64,000 bases of DNA from Pseudomonadota bacterium (GCA_023438245.1 JAEXRD010000091.1:1-64000); one strand, 5' to 3'. Counted from the stretch's first letter, positions 43,671-55,649 are shown. The notes: a model not told the origin generated them from the sequence alone. A program made the numbers and translations.

Positions 43671-44696
43671 CTAGCGTTTCGCGCGGTCCAGGGTGTGGAA
43701 CAGGCGCTCGGCCACCTCGTCGGGCTCGATGGCGATGAGGCATTCGCGCCCGTTCTTGCAGGTGGAGGTGCCGTGCAGCGAGCAGGGGCGGCAGGAGAGG
43801 TGCTTCTCCACCACCGTGTCGTGCGGGCCGCTGGGGTAGAAGCCCCAGGCCTGGCCCGTGGGGCCGAACATGGCCACCACCGGGGTGCCCACGGCCGTGG
43901 CCAGGTGCATGGGCCCGGAATCGCCGGTGACCAGCGCCCGGGCCTGGGAGAGCAGCGCGCAGGTCTGGCGCAGGCTGGTGCGGCCGGTGAGGTTGCGCGG
44001 GTCGTCCAGCGCCTCCAGGTGGTCCGGGTTCTTGCCCACGATGATCCAGTCCAGCCCCTGGCGCTCAATGAGCGGAATGAGCGACAGCCAGTAGCCCATG
44101 GGCCAGGCCTTGTCCGGGTGGGTGGCGAAGGGGTGCAGCGCCACGAAGGGCCGGGTCACGCCGATGTGCCGCAGGTGCTGCATGGCCTCGGTCCACTCCT
44201 GCTCGGTGAGGTGGATCACCGGGCGCAGGGCCTCGCGCGGGGGCGGGGCGCCGTCCAGGGCCAGGGCGTAGCGCTGCGGCACGTTGGTGGCCATCAGCCG
44301 CCGCTCCAGGAACTCCACGTGCGGGAAGCGGTGGTACAGCCGGCGGGTGATGCCCATCTTGGCCGAGCGCCGCACCGGCCCCTCCCAGCGCAGGGTCAGG
44401 GCCATGGAGCGCAGGGTCTGGTGCAGGTCGATGAGCCCCATGCCCGCGCAGTCGTGGGCGATGTTGCGCGAGGCGCGCCACCAGTTCTGGCCGTAGAGGT
44501 CTTCCTGCGACACGGCGATGATCTCCTCCACGGCGGGGTGGTGCTGCAGCACCGGGGCCAGCGAGGAGCGCGTGATGAAGGTGAACCGGGCGTCGCGGGT
44601 GCGGTGCCAGTGCGCCAGCACGCCCGTGGCGAGCACGACGTCGCCCAGGGCGCTTGCGCGGAACACCGCCCACCTGTCTGGAAGATCCCGGATCAT
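43671..44696 (-). CDS. GT9-family glycosyltransferase (heptosyltransferase-like)
   Basis: This 341-residue enzyme has the ADP-heptose:LPS heptosyltransferase fold. N-terminal FRASALGDVVLATGVL and C-terminal LVTGDSGPMHLATAVGTPVVAMFGPT are diagnostic, the latter forming the nucleotide-sugar site. VALHPFATHPDKAWPMGYW lies between. A Cys-rich CRPCSLHGTSTCKNGREC near the C-terminus is typical of the family. It probably adds heptose or a related sugar to the LPS core. Start at ATG with GGAG upstream. Confidence 0.88.
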   Translation of the reverse strand: MIRDLPDRWAVFRASALGDVVLATGVLAHWHRTRDARFTFITRSSLAPVLQHHPAVEEIIAVSQEDLYGQNWWRASRNIAHDCAGMGLIDLHQTLRSMALTLRWEGPVRRSAKMGITRRLYHRFPHVEFLERRLMATNVPQRYALALDGAPPPREALRPVIHLTEQEWTEAMQHLRHIGVTRPFVALHPFATHPDKAWPMGYWLSLIPLIERQGLDWIIVGKNPDHLEALDDPRNLTGRTSLRQTCALLSQARALVTGDSGPMHLATAVGTPVVAMFGPTGQAWGFYPSGPHDTVVEKHLSCRPCSLHGTSTCKNGRECLIAIEPDEVAERLFHTLDRAKR

Positions 44697-44901
44697 GCCT
44701 GTGAAGTCTCCGAATGCGTTGGTCCGCCCGGCGGACGGTCTTCCAACATGTCCGCGAACCGGCCTCAAGTCAAGGCGGAAGAGCCGTGTCCGGGGCGGGC
44801 TGGCGCGCGGCGGGGCGGCTTGCTTGCGCCTCCGCGTTCGCTCTGTTAGAGGATTTTCAGGCCAAAAGCGCAGACTCACCCACGCTCCCGGCCGCCACAC
44901 T

Positions 44902-45987
44902 ATGCTCGAACTCGTCCTCGCCGTCACGGTGGCCATCGCCGTCTCCTTCCTCTGCTCACTGCTGGAGGCGGCGTTCTATTCCATTCCGCCCAGCCTCATC
45001 GAAAAGCTCAAGCGCGAGGACAAGCGCCAGGGCGAGCTGCTCCAGGCCCTGCGCCAGGACGTGGAGAAGCCCATCACCGCCATCCTGACGCTCAACACCG
45101 CCGCGGCCGTGGCCGGGTCCGCAGTGGCGGGCGCCGCGGCCGTGCATGTGTTCGGCGAGGACAGCCTGGCGCTGTTCACCGCCGGTTTCACCCTGCTCAT
45201 TCTGCTCCTGGGCGAGATCGTGCCCAAGACCATCGGCGTGGCCCACGCCCGGGCCCTGGCCCCCTGGCTGTCCAGGCCGCTCACGGCCATGGTCTGGCTG
45301 TGCATGCCCATCATCTGGATGCTTTCCCGGCTCATCCGCATCATCGGGCGCAAGCAGAAGGGCCCGGAGGCCGACGAGGACGACATCCGCGCCGTGGTCA
45401 GCCTGACCCGGCAGGCCGGGGTGCTCAAGCCCTACGAGGAGTCGGCCATCCGGAACATCCTGGCCCTGGACATGAAGCGCGTGGGCGACATCATGACCCC
45501 GCGCACCGTGGTGTTCTCGCTGCCCGCCTCCATGACCGTGGACGAGGCCATGGAGCAGGGCAGGCGCTGGGCGCACACGCGCGTGCCGGTGTACCAGGGC
45601 GAGAACGCCGAGGACATCCTGGGCGTGGTCTACCGCAGGCAGGTGTTCGAGGCCGCGGCGGCGGACCAGGGGGGCAAGCGGCTTTCCGAGCTGATGAAGC
45701 CCGCGCGCTACGTGCCCGAGAGCCTGACCCTGGACAAGCTGTTGCGCCAGCTCTTGGAGAGCCGCGTGCACCTGTTCATCGTGCTGGACGAGTACGGCGG
45801 CATGGCCGGGGTGGTCACCCTGGAGGACGTGCTGGAGGAGATGCTCGGCAGCGAGATCGTGGACGAGACCGACCAGGTGGTGGACATGCGCGAGCTGGCC
45901 CGCAGGCGCAGGAGCGAGCGGGTGGCCGAGGCCGAAAAAATGGCCGAATCGCGCGCGCAGGGGGGGGCAGAGACCGACGGGGGCTAG
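44902..45987 (+). CDS. CNNM/CBS-domain (hemolysin-family, CorC-like) membrane protein
   Basis: This 361-residue protein has a DUF21/CNNM membrane domain (about residues 1-150, three to four helices, with FCSLLEAAFYSIPP and LGEIVPKTIGVAHA) and a CBS pair (about 195-320: MTPRTVVFSLPASMTVDEAM, FIVLDEYGGMAGVVTLEDVLEE). Such proteins are linked to magnesium or cobalt efflux. The usual CorC_HlyC C-terminal domain is missing; the tail is a charged helix. Start at ATG giving MLELVLAV. Confidence 0.87.
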   Translation: MLELVLAVTVAIAVSFLCSLLEAAFYSIPPSLIEKLKREDKRQGELLQALRQDVEKPITAILTLNTAAAVAGSAVAGAAAVHVFGEDSLALFTAGFTLLILLLGEIVPKTIGVAHARALAPWLSRPLTAMVWLCMPIIWMLSRLIRIIGRKQKGPEADEDDIRAVVSLTRQAGVLKPYEESAIRNILALDMKRVGDIMTPRTVVFSLPASMTVDEAMEQGRRWAHTRVPVYQGENAEDILGVVYRRQVFEAAAADQGGKRLSELMKPARYVPESLTLDKLLRQLLESRVHLFIVLDEYGGMAGVVTLEDVLEEMLGSEIVDETDQVVDMRELARRRRSERVAEAEKMAESRAQGGAETDGG

Positions 45988-46069
45988 CCAGCGGGACACG
46001 TTTGGGTTACAGGGTGTCCACGTTGTTTTGGAAGTGAAGAGCCAACAGCGCATTTCAAGCAGGACGATC

Positions 46070-46489
46070 ATGGCCAAGAAAGGCGGAAAAGGTATTTATA
46101 TCGCGGCGCTGGTGCTGTTCCTCGGCGGCGTGGGCTATCTCATCGCCTCCGGCGTGACCAAGGACAGCGTCTATTTCCTCAATGTCGGCGAGGCGCTGGC
46201 CACCGAGTCCGCCAAGCTCAAGCAGGCGCGCCTGTTCGGCAACGTGGCCGACGGGGACATCCAGCAGCTCAAGCCCGGTCCCGGCGTCAGCTTCACCCTG
46301 ATCGACAAGGACAACCCCGGCCAGTCCATGAAGGTAAGCTACCGCGGCGCGGTGCCCGACACCTTCAAGGCCGGAGCCGAGGTCATCGTCGAGGGCGGCA
46401 TGGCCGACACCCCCGAGGGCAAGGTCTTCACGGCCAGCACCCTCATCACCAAGTGCCCTTCCAAGTACGAGAAGCAGAATCGGGGCTAG
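46070..46489 (+). CDS. ccmE: Cytochrome c maturation heme chaperone CcmE (Cys-type)
   Basis: This 139-residue protein has one N-terminal membrane helix (about 9-29) and a periplasmic OB-fold. CcmE carries heme from CcmC to CcmF. The heme-binding residue is normally His in HxxxY; here it is C129-PSK-Y133. The CxxxY variant is known from Desulfovibrio and some archaea and is tied to Ccm systems without CcmH. It opens the ccm operon; ccmF follows by 63 bases. Confidence 0.94.
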   Translation: MAKKGGKGIYIAALVLFLGGVGYLIASGVTKDSVYFLNVGEALATESAKLKQARLFGNVADGDIQQLKPGPGVSFTLIDKDNPGQSMKVSYRGAVPDTFKAGAEVIVEGGMADTPEGKVFTASTLITKCPSKYEKQNRG

Positions 46490-46552
46490 CGGCCTTGCCC
46501 GGCGCAAACGCGCGCCAGGCCTGACCCGTTGCCGTCCGTGGAGTCTTTTTCT

Positions 46553-48439
<1,887 letters not shown>

Positions 48440-48443
48440 CCCC

Positions 48444-49145
48444 TTGGCCTCCGACGACCACCACCCCCGCCATGACGATACGCCCGGCCCCGGCGTCCTG
48501 CTGGACGCCCGGGGCGTGGGCAAGTTCTTCGGCTCCCGCCTGGTGCTGCGCGGCGTGTCCTGCCGCGCGCTGGCCGGGGAGGCCCTGCTGGTGGTGGGCG
48601 GCAACGGCGCGGGCAAGACCACGCTGCTCAAGATCATGGCCGGGCTGACGCGGCCCAGCGCGGGCGAGGCCCGGGCGCTGGTGGAGCCGGAGCAGTGCGC
48701 CTACCTGGGCCACGCCACGTTCCTGTATTCGCGCATGAGCGCCGCCGCCAACCTGTTGTTCTGGGGTCGCATGTACGGCCTGGCGCCCAGCGCGGCGGAC
48801 CTGGAGCGCGTGCTTGAGCGCGTGGGCCTGGCCCACGTGGCCGACCAGCCCGCCGGAACCTTCAGCCGGGGCATGGCCCAGCGCCTGAACCTGGCCCGGG
48901 TGTTCCTCATCGAGCCCAGGCTGGTGTTCCTGGACGAGCCGGGCACCGGCCTGGACCCGGCCTCGCAGGACCTGCTGCGGCGCGAGATCCTGGCGCTCAA
49001 GCAGTCGGGCGCGGCCATAGTCTGGGTCAGCCACCACCTGCAGGCCGACCTGCCGCTTTGCGACAGCGTGCTGCACCTCAAAGACTCCTCCGTGGCCTAC
49101 CACGGCCCGGCGTCCGGCTTCGATCCGGGAGGCCTCACATGCTGA
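48444..49145 (+). CDS. ccmA: Heme ABC exporter ATP-binding protein CcmA
   Basis: This 233-residue ABC ATPase has Walker A GGNGAGKTTLLK near residue 52, signature TFSRGMAQRLNLARV, and Walker B LVFLDEPGTGLD. With CcmB and CcmC it releases heme-loaded CcmE. Start is TTG with AAGGAG (inside the ccmF stop region) seven bases upstream. It overlaps ccmB by 7 bases. Confidence 0.93.
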   Translation: MASDDHHPRHDDTPGPGVLLDARGVGKFFGSRLVLRGVSCRALAGEALLVVGGNGAGKTTLLKIMAGLTRPSAGEARALVEPEQCAYLGHATFLYSRMSAAANLLFWGRMYGLAPSAADLERVLERVGLAHVADQPAGTFSRGMAQRLNLARVFLIEPRLVFLDEPGTGLDPASQDLLRREILALKQSGAAIVWVSHHLQADLPLCDSVLHLKDSSVAYHGPASGFDPGGLTC

Positions 49146-49816
49146 GGCGCGCCGGATTCATCGCCGCCAAGGACCTGCGCCTCTCCGCCGGGGGCGGGCA
49201 GGGGCTGGTGCAGGCGCTGCTCTTGGGCCTGCTGCTGATTTTCCTGTTCAGCCTGTCGCGCCCGGCGGGCGAGCTGGTGGCCCCGCAGGCGGCGGCCGCC
49301 ATCTTCTGGCTGGCCTCCATCTTCGGGCTGGTGCTGGTGTTCAACGACCTGTTCAGCCTGGAGGAGGGCGCGGGCTGCCGCCTGGGCCTCCTGTCCTCGC
49401 CCGCGCCGGAGCATTCCGTGTGGCTGGGCAAGGGGCTGGCCGGGTTCGCGCTGCTGGCCGTGTCCCAGGCCGTGTTCCTGCCCGCCGCCGCCGTGTTCCT
49501 GGGCCAGGACGTCAAGGGCTCGCTGCTGGAACTGGTGCTGGTGGTGCTGGCCGTGGACTGGGGCCTGGCGGCCCTCGGCGCGCTTTTGGGCGCGCTGGCG
49601 CAGGGCCAGGCCGCGCGCGAGTCGCTGTTTTCGGTGATCCTGTTCCCGCTGCTTCTGCCGGTGCTCTTGGGCGGCATCCGCATCGTGGCGGGAATTTTCG
49701 CGGGGGAGCCCGCGGCGGACCAGGGGCTCTGGGTCGGCATCATCGCCGCCTTCGACGCCGTGTTCTCCGCCGCCGGGGCCTTCCTGTTCCCGCACATCTA
49801 CACCGGCGAGGAGTAG
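49139..49816 (+). CDS. ccmB: Heme exporter protein CcmB
   Basis: This 225-residue membrane protein with six hydrophobic segments is the permease partner of CcmA. AAGFIAAKDLRL-type N-terminus (RAGFIAAKDLRLSAG) and LLSSPAPEHSVWLGKGLAGF match the family. The start overlaps the end of ccmA (ATGCTGA), and ccmC starts 9 bases after the stop. Confidence 0.92.
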   Translation: MLRRAGFIAAKDLRLSAGGGQGLVQALLLGLLLIFLFSLSRPAGELVAPQAAAAIFWLASIFGLVLVFNDLFSLEEGAGCRLGLLSSPAPEHSVWLGKGLAGFALLAVSQAVFLPAAAVFLGQDVKGSLLELVLVVLAVDWGLAALGALLGALAQGQAARESLFSVILFPLLLPVLLGGIRIVAGIFAGEPAADQGLWVGIIAAFDAVFSAAGAFLFPHIYTGEE

Positions 49817-49825
49817 GCCAAGCAC

Positions 49826-50497
49826 ATGCCGAGCACACGAATCCTGACCATCCTTTCCCTGGCGGCCCTGGCCGTGGGCCAGTGGTTCATCTGGTCCTAC
49901 GCGCCCCTGGAAGAGACCATGGGCGTGGTGCAGAAGATCTTCTACATCCACATGCCGCTGGCCTGGTGGAGCCTGGTGAGCTTCTTCGTGGTCTTCGCCG
50001 CCAGCATCCGCCACCTGATGAAGCGCGACGCGGGCTCGGACATCCTGGCCGGTGCCGCCGCCGAGATCGGCGTGCTCATGAGCGGGCTGGCGCTCGTCAC
50101 GGGCTCCATCTGGGGCCGGGCGGCCTGGAACGTGTGGTGGACCTGGGACCCCCGGCTCACCACCACGCTCATCATGTGGTTCGTGTACGCGGGCTACCTG
50201 GTGCTGCGCGGCTCCGGCATGGGCGAGGAGCGCCGGGGACTGGTGTGCGCGGTGCTGGGCGTCGTGGCCTTTCTGGATGTTCCCCTGGTGTTCTATTCCG
50301 CGCGCATCTGGCGCAGCGTGCACCCGGCCGTGCTGGCCAGCAAGGGCGGGGGCATGGAGCCGGAGATGTGGCACGCGGTGCTGGTGAATCTGCTGGCCTT
50401 CGGGCTGGTGTGGCTGTTGCTGCTCACCCTGCGCCGCGAGGTGGGCAGGGCCGAGGAGCGCTCGCGCGCGCTCATGCTCTCCGGCAGGGAGGTGTAG
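49826..50497 (+). CDS. ccmC: Heme handling protein CcmC
   Basis: This 223-residue membrane protein with six helices loads heme onto CcmE. Its WWD motif is WNVWWTWDPRLTTTLIMW near residue 95, flanked by heme-ligand histidines in FYIHMPLAWW and RSVHPAVL. ccmD starts 4 bases after the stop. Confidence 0.95.
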   Translation: MPSTRILTILSLAALAVGQWFIWSYAPLEETMGVVQKIFYIHMPLAWWSLVSFFVVFAASIRHLMKRDAGSDILAGAAAEIGVLMSGLALVTGSIWGRAAWNVWWTWDPRLTTTLIMWFVYAGYLVLRGSGMGEERRGLVCAVLGVVAFLDVPLVFYSARIWRSVHPAVLASKGGGMEPEMWHAVLVNLLAFGLVWLLLLTLRREVGRAEERSRALMLSGREV

Positions 50498-50501
50498 GGC
50501 C

Positions 50502-50642
50502 ATGAATGGATATGTCCTGGCGGCCAACGCCGCCGTGTGGATCGCCCTGGCCGGGTACGCGGGATATCTCGTCCTGCGTAGCCAGGCGGCGAACAAACGT
50601 CTCAAGCAGATGGAGATTCTCGGTCATGGTGAACGCCGTTAG
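50502..50642 (+). CDS. ccmD: CcmD-like small membrane protein
   Basis: This 46-residue protein begins MNGYVLAANAAVWIALAGY, has one membrane helix (about 5-25) and a basic cytoplasmic tail (ANKRLKQMEILGHGERR). Size, topology and place after ccmC identify CcmD, which helps release holo-CcmE. It overlaps the next gene by 17 bases. Confidence 0.88.
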   Translation: MNGYVLAANAAVWIALAGYAGYLVLRSQAANKRLKQMEILGHGERR

Positions 50643-51234
50643 CCAGCAGGCCCCGGGATCGGGGCAGAAGATTATTCTGGTGCTCGTTTTGTGCGCCTTC
50701 GGAGCCATGTTTGCGGGCTCCTTCGCCTACCGCATGCAGGGCGCGGGCCTTGTGGTGGAGGTGCGCCAGCAGAACGAGGGCATGGGCAAGGGCGGCATGG
50801 CCTCGGTCATGGGCATGGACATGGGCGCCATGCGCGCCATCATGGACAAGCTCCGCGCCAACCCGGACGATCCCCAGGTGATGATGGAGGTGGGCAACGC
50901 CTTCATGATGATGCAGGCCTGGGACAAGGCCCTGGAAATGTTCAATATGGCCGAGAAGAAGCTGCCCAAGGACGCCAGCGTGCAGCGGGGCATCGGCATG
51001 GTGCGGTTCGAGCGCAAGGAGTTCGACCTGGCCAAGAAGGCCTTTGACAAGGTGCTGGCCGCCGAGCCGGGGGACGCGCTCTCGCACTTCAACATGGGCA
51101 TTCTGCTCAAGCACTACATGAACAAGGCGGCCGAGGGCGACGCGCATTTCCGCAAGGTGCTGGAGCTGGCCCCCGACGATCAGGAGTTGATCAAGGGGGC
51201 TCAGGAGGAGCTTGTTTCCCAAAAAGGGCAATAA
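50626..51234 (+). CDS. Membrane-anchored TPR protein at the end of the ccm operon
   Basis: This 202-residue protein has one N-terminal membrane helix (about 14-33), a Met/Gly-rich linker (GMGKGGMASVMGMDMGAM) and about three TPR units (DPQVMMEVGNAFMMMQAW, KEFDLAKKAFDKVLA, ALSHFNMGILLKHYM). It takes the position of CcmI, which binds apocytochrome c through TPRs. The Met-rich linker is unusual. Overlap with ccmD suggests coupled translation. No ccmG or ccmH follows. Confidence 0.83.
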   Translation: MVNAVSQQAPGSGQKIILVLVLCAFGAMFAGSFAYRMQGAGLVVEVRQQNEGMGKGGMASVMGMDMGAMRAIMDKLRANPDDPQVMMEVGNAFMMMQAWDKALEMFNMAEKKLPKDASVQRGIGMVRFERKEFDLAKKAFDKVLAAEPGDALSHFNMGILLKHYMNKAAEGDAHFRKVLELAPDDQELIKGAQEELVSQKGQ

Positions 51235-51279
51235 GCCGAATAAATCCGGGGAGGGGGAGAGCGCGGGCGAACACTCATG

Positions 51280-51307
51280 TTGACAAGGCCCGATAACTCT
51301 CTAGAAT
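51280..51307 (+). promoter_or_regulatory. Sigma-70 promoter of the liv operon
   Basis: TTGACA (51280-51285), 16-base spacer, TAGAAT (51302-51307, five of six). It is the best promoter match in the window and lies about 98 bases before livJ. The leader includes a hairpin CGGCTGGC/GCCAGCCG at about 51332-51351. Confidence 0.7.
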
Positions 51308-51404
51308 GCCCGGCGCAAGGTCTTACCCTTCGGCTGGCGCGTGCCAGCCGGTGGATCGGCATATGTGGCGCATGTTGTTGACAGAACTATTCGGAGGGAC
51401 TCAG

Positions 51405-52574
51405 ATGAAAGCGAAGTGGTTCAAGACGGTTCTGGCCGTTGCCGTGGCGGGTATGCTCTCCATCGGCTGCGCCGGCGAGAAAAAAGAAGAGAAGAAGGCC
51501 GAAGCCCCCAAGCAGGAAGCCGCCGCCGCCAAGAAGCTGGTGCTCGGCGTGGCCGGCGCCCAGTCCGGCGACCTGGCCTCCTACGGCCTGCCCACCGTCA
51601 ACGCCGCCAAGCTGGTGGCCAAGGAAATCAACGCCAAGGGCGGCGTGAACGGCATGCAGGTTGAAGTGCTGCCCGTTGACGACCAGTGCAAGCCCGAGCA
51701 GGCCACCAACGCCGCCACCAAGATCGTGGCCGACAAGGTGTCCATCGTCATCGGCCACATCTGCTCCGGTGCCACCAAGGCCGCCCTGCCCATCTACAAG
51801 GACGCCAAGGTCATCCTGATGAGCCCCTCCGCCACCAGCACCGAGCTGACCCAGAGCGGTTCCTACCCCAACTTCTTCCGCACCATTTCCTATGACCTGA
51901 TCCAGGGCAAGGCCGCGGCCGAGTTCGCCACCGGCGAGCTGAAGGTCAAGAAGGTCGCCGTCATCCACGACAAGGGCGACTACGGCAAGGGCTTCGCCGA
52001 GAGCGCCAAGAAGGCGCTTGAGGACGGCAAGGTCGCCAAGGTCGTGCTGTTCGAGGGCATCACCCCCGGCGGCGTGGACTACTCCGCCGTCATCCAGAAG
52101 GTGAAGGCCGCTGGCGCCGACTGCGTGCTCTTCGGCGGCTACCACCCCGAGGCTTCCAAGATCGTTGTGCAGATGCACAAGAAGGGCATGAAGATTCCCT
52201 TCGTGTCTGACGACGGCGTGAAGGACGACACCTTCATCAAGACCGCCGGCGCCGACGCCGACGGCGTGTACGCCACCGGTCCCCAGATCCTGGCCGACAA
52301 CGCCATCTACAAGAAGGCCATCGAGGACCACAAGAAGGAGTTCAACGCCGAGCCCGGCGCCTTCTTCCCGCAGGCTTACGCCGCCGCCCAGGCCCTGCTG
52401 AACGCCGTGGCCAAGGCCGGCAGCACCGACTACGACAAGGTCGTGGCCGCCCTGCAGAAGGAGTTCATCGAGACCCCGGTCGGCAAGATCAAGTTCGACG
52501 CCAAGGGCGACGCCGAGGGCGTGAGCTTCTCCGTGTACCAGGTGAAGAACGGCAAGTACGAACTGGTGAAGTAA
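51405..52574 (+). CDS. livJ: Branched-chain amino acid ABC transporter substrate-binding lipoprotein
   Basis: This 389-residue periplasmic binding protein has a lipoprotein signal (lipobox LSIGC, C22) and a Lys/Glu-rich spacer. The Peripla_BP_6 fold is seen in LVLGVAGAQSGDLASYG, VIGHICSGATKAALPIY, SPSATSTELTQSG and ADGVYATGPQIL. The codon usage is strongly biased and the promoter strong, so it is probably abundant. GGAGGG precedes the ATG. A large hairpin separates it from livH. Confidence 0.93.
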   Translation: MKAKWFKTVLAVAVAGMLSIGCAGEKKEEKKAEAPKQEAAAAKKLVLGVAGAQSGDLASYGLPTVNAAKLVAKEINAKGGVNGMQVEVLPVDDQCKPEQATNAATKIVADKVSIVIGHICSGATKAALPIYKDAKVILMSPSATSTELTQSGSYPNFFRTISYDLIQGKAAAEFATGELKVKKVAVIHDKGDYGKGFAESAKKALEDGKVAKVVLFEGITPGGVDYSAVIQKVKAAGADCVLFGGYHPEASKIVVQMHKKGMKIPFVSDDGVKDDTFIKTAGADADGVYATGPQILADNAIYKKAIEDHKKEFNAEPGAFFPQAYAAAQALLNAVAKAGSTDYDKVVAALQKEFIETPVGKIKFDAKGDAEGVSFSVYQVKNGKYELVK

Positions 52575-52610
52575 GGACGCCGTCCCCCCCAAAGGGATGG
52601 CATGTGTAGG

Positions 52611-52645
52611 CCAGGGGGCAGGCGCAAACCGCGCCTGTCCCCTGG
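52611..52645 (+). terminator. Large hairpin between livJ and livH
   Basis: A 15-bp stem (52611-52625 with 52631-52645, one G-U pair, loop AAACC) without a T tract. Such a hairpin after an abundant binding-protein gene typically stabilises its 3' end or partly stops transcription, lowering permease output. Confidence 0.7.
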
Positions 52646-52690
52646 TTCCGTAAAGACTGGGCCGCCTGCTACCCCCGGCAAGGCGGCTGG

Positions 52691-53602
52691 ATGGACCCCA
52701 TGGAATATTTCCTCCAACTGTTCTTAAGCGGGCTTTCCCGCGGTAGCGTGTACGCCCTCATCGCCCTGGGCTACACCATGGTCTACGGCATCATCGAGCT
52801 CATCAACTTCGCCCACGGCGAAATCTACATGATCGGCGCCTTCATGGGGCTCATCGTGGCGGGTGTGCTCACCGCCATGGGCTGGCCCGCGCTCTCCATC
52901 CTGGCCATAGCCATCGTGGTGTCGGTGCTCTATTCCGCCGCCTACGGCTACACGGTGGAGAAGATCGCCTACAAGCCGCTGCGCAACGCGCCGCGCCTGG
53001 CTCCGCTCATTTCCGCCATCGGCATGTCGATCCTGCTCCAGAACTACGTCATGCTCGCGCAGACGCCGGACTTCCTGCCCTTCCCCAGGCTGATTCCGGA
53101 CCTTGAGTTCATGGAGCAGTACTCCAATTTTCTGGGCACCTCGGATCTGTTCATCATCGTCACCTCGCTGGTGGTGATGGTGGCGCTGACCCTGTTCATC
53201 AAGTTCACCAAGATGGGCAAGGCCATGCGCGCCACCGCGCAGAACCGCAAGATGGCCATGCTGGTGGGCGTCAACGTCGACCAGGTCATCAGCGCCACGT
53301 TCATCATCGGGTCGAGCCTGGCGGCCGTGGGCGGCGTGCTCATCGCCTCGCACGTGGGGCAGATCAACTTCGTCATCGGCTTCTTGGCCGGCATCAAGGC
53401 CTTCACGGCGGCGGTGCTGGGCGGCATCGGCAGCATCCCCGGCGCGGTGCTGGGCGGGCTGGTCCTGGGCTGGACCGAGAGCTTCGCCACCGGTTACGTC
53501 TCCAGCGACTACGAGGACGTGTTCGCCTTCTGCCTGCTGGTGCTCATCCTGATCTTCCGGCCCGCAGGCCTGCTCGGCAAGCAGCGGGCGCAAAAGGTGT
53601 AA
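52691..53602 (+). CDS. livH: Branched-chain amino acid ABC transporter permease LivH
   Basis: This 303-residue permease with about eight helices has the family N-terminus LFLSGLSRGSVYALIALGYTM and the loop KFTKMGKAMRATAQNRKMAMLVGVN that contacts the ATPases. It pairs with LivM. Start at ATG with AAGG upstream; a second ATG lies 9 bases downstream. livM begins 4 bases after the stop. Confidence 0.94.
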   Translation: MDPMEYFLQLFLSGLSRGSVYALIALGYTMVYGIIELINFAHGEIYMIGAFMGLIVAGVLTAMGWPALSILAIAIVVSVLYSAAYGYTVEKIAYKPLRNAPRLAPLISAIGMSILLQNYVMLAQTPDFLPFPRLIPDLEFMEQYSNFLGTSDLFIIVTSLVVMVALTLFIKFTKMGKAMRATAQNRKMAMLVGVNVDQVISATFIIGSSLAAVGGVLIASHVGQINFVIGFLAGIKAFTAAVLGGIGSIPGAVLGGLVLGWTESFATGYVSSDYEDVFAFCLLVLILIFRPAGLLGKQRAQKV

Positions 53603-53606
53603 GACC

Positions 53607-54833
<1,227 letters not shown>

Positions 54834-54836
54834 GTC

Positions 54837-55649
54837 ATGGCGGCACTGAATACCAACACCGATGCGGCGGTGCTCTCCGTCCGCAACATGAGCATGAACT
54901 TCGGCGGCCTGCGGGCCCTGTCCGAGGTGGATCTGGACGTCCGCAAGGGCGAGGTCGTGGCCCTCATCGGCCCCAACGGCGCGGGCAAGACCACCTTCTT
55001 CAACTGCATCACCGGCATCTACACCCCCACCGAGGGCGAGGTGCTGGCCTTCCCCCGCAACGGCAAGCAGAAGCGCATCAACGGCATGCGCACCAACCTG
55101 GTGTGCGAGCTGGGCATGGCCCGCACCTTCCAGAACATCCGCCTGTTCCCCTCCATGACCGCCCTTGAGAACGTCATGATCGGGCGGCACTGCCGCACCA
55201 AGGCGGGCATCCTGGGCGCCATCCTGCGCGGGCCTGCCACCCGGCGCGAGGAGCAGGGCGTGGTGGACGCCAGCTACGAGCTGCTGAAGAAGGTCGGGCT
55301 GGAGAAGTTCGCCAACGAGTACTCCCGCAACCTGCCCTACGGCGCGCAGCGCAGGCTGGAAATCGCCCGCGCCCTGGCCACCGAGCCCTTCCTGCTGCTG
55401 CTGGACGAGCCCGCCGCGGGCATGAATCCGCAGGAGACCCTGGAGCTCAAGGACATGGTGGTGCGCATCCGCCAGGAATTCGACGTCAGCGTGCTGCTCA
55501 TCGAGCACGACATGAAAATGGTCATGAGCCTGTCCGACCGCATCTACGTCATGGAGTACGGTCGCATCATCTCCACCGGCACCCCCCGCGAAGTGAGCGA
55601 GGATCCGCAGGTCATCCGGGCCTACCTGGGCGAGGAAAGCGATGCTTGA
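54837..55649 (+). CDS. livG: Branched-chain amino acid ABC transporter ATPase LivG
   Basis: This 270-residue ATPase has Walker A GPNGAGKTTFFN near residue 47, signature LPYGAQRRLEIARAL and Walker B LLLLDEPAAGMNP typical of LivG (NLPYG in place of LSGGQ, PAAGMN after the DEP). It overlaps livF by 8 bases. Confidence 0.95.
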   Translation: MAALNTNTDAAVLSVRNMSMNFGGLRALSEVDLDVRKGEVVALIGPNGAGKTTFFNCITGIYTPTEGEVLAFPRNGKQKRINGMRTNLVCELGMARTFQNIRLFPSMTALENVMIGRHCRTKAGILGAILRGPATRREEQGVVDASYELLKKVGLEKFANEYSRNLPYGAQRRLEIARALATEPFLLLLDEPAAGMNPQETLELKDMVVRIRQEFDVSVLLIEHDMKMVMSLSDRIYVMEYGRIISTGTPREVSEDPQVIRAYLGEESDA

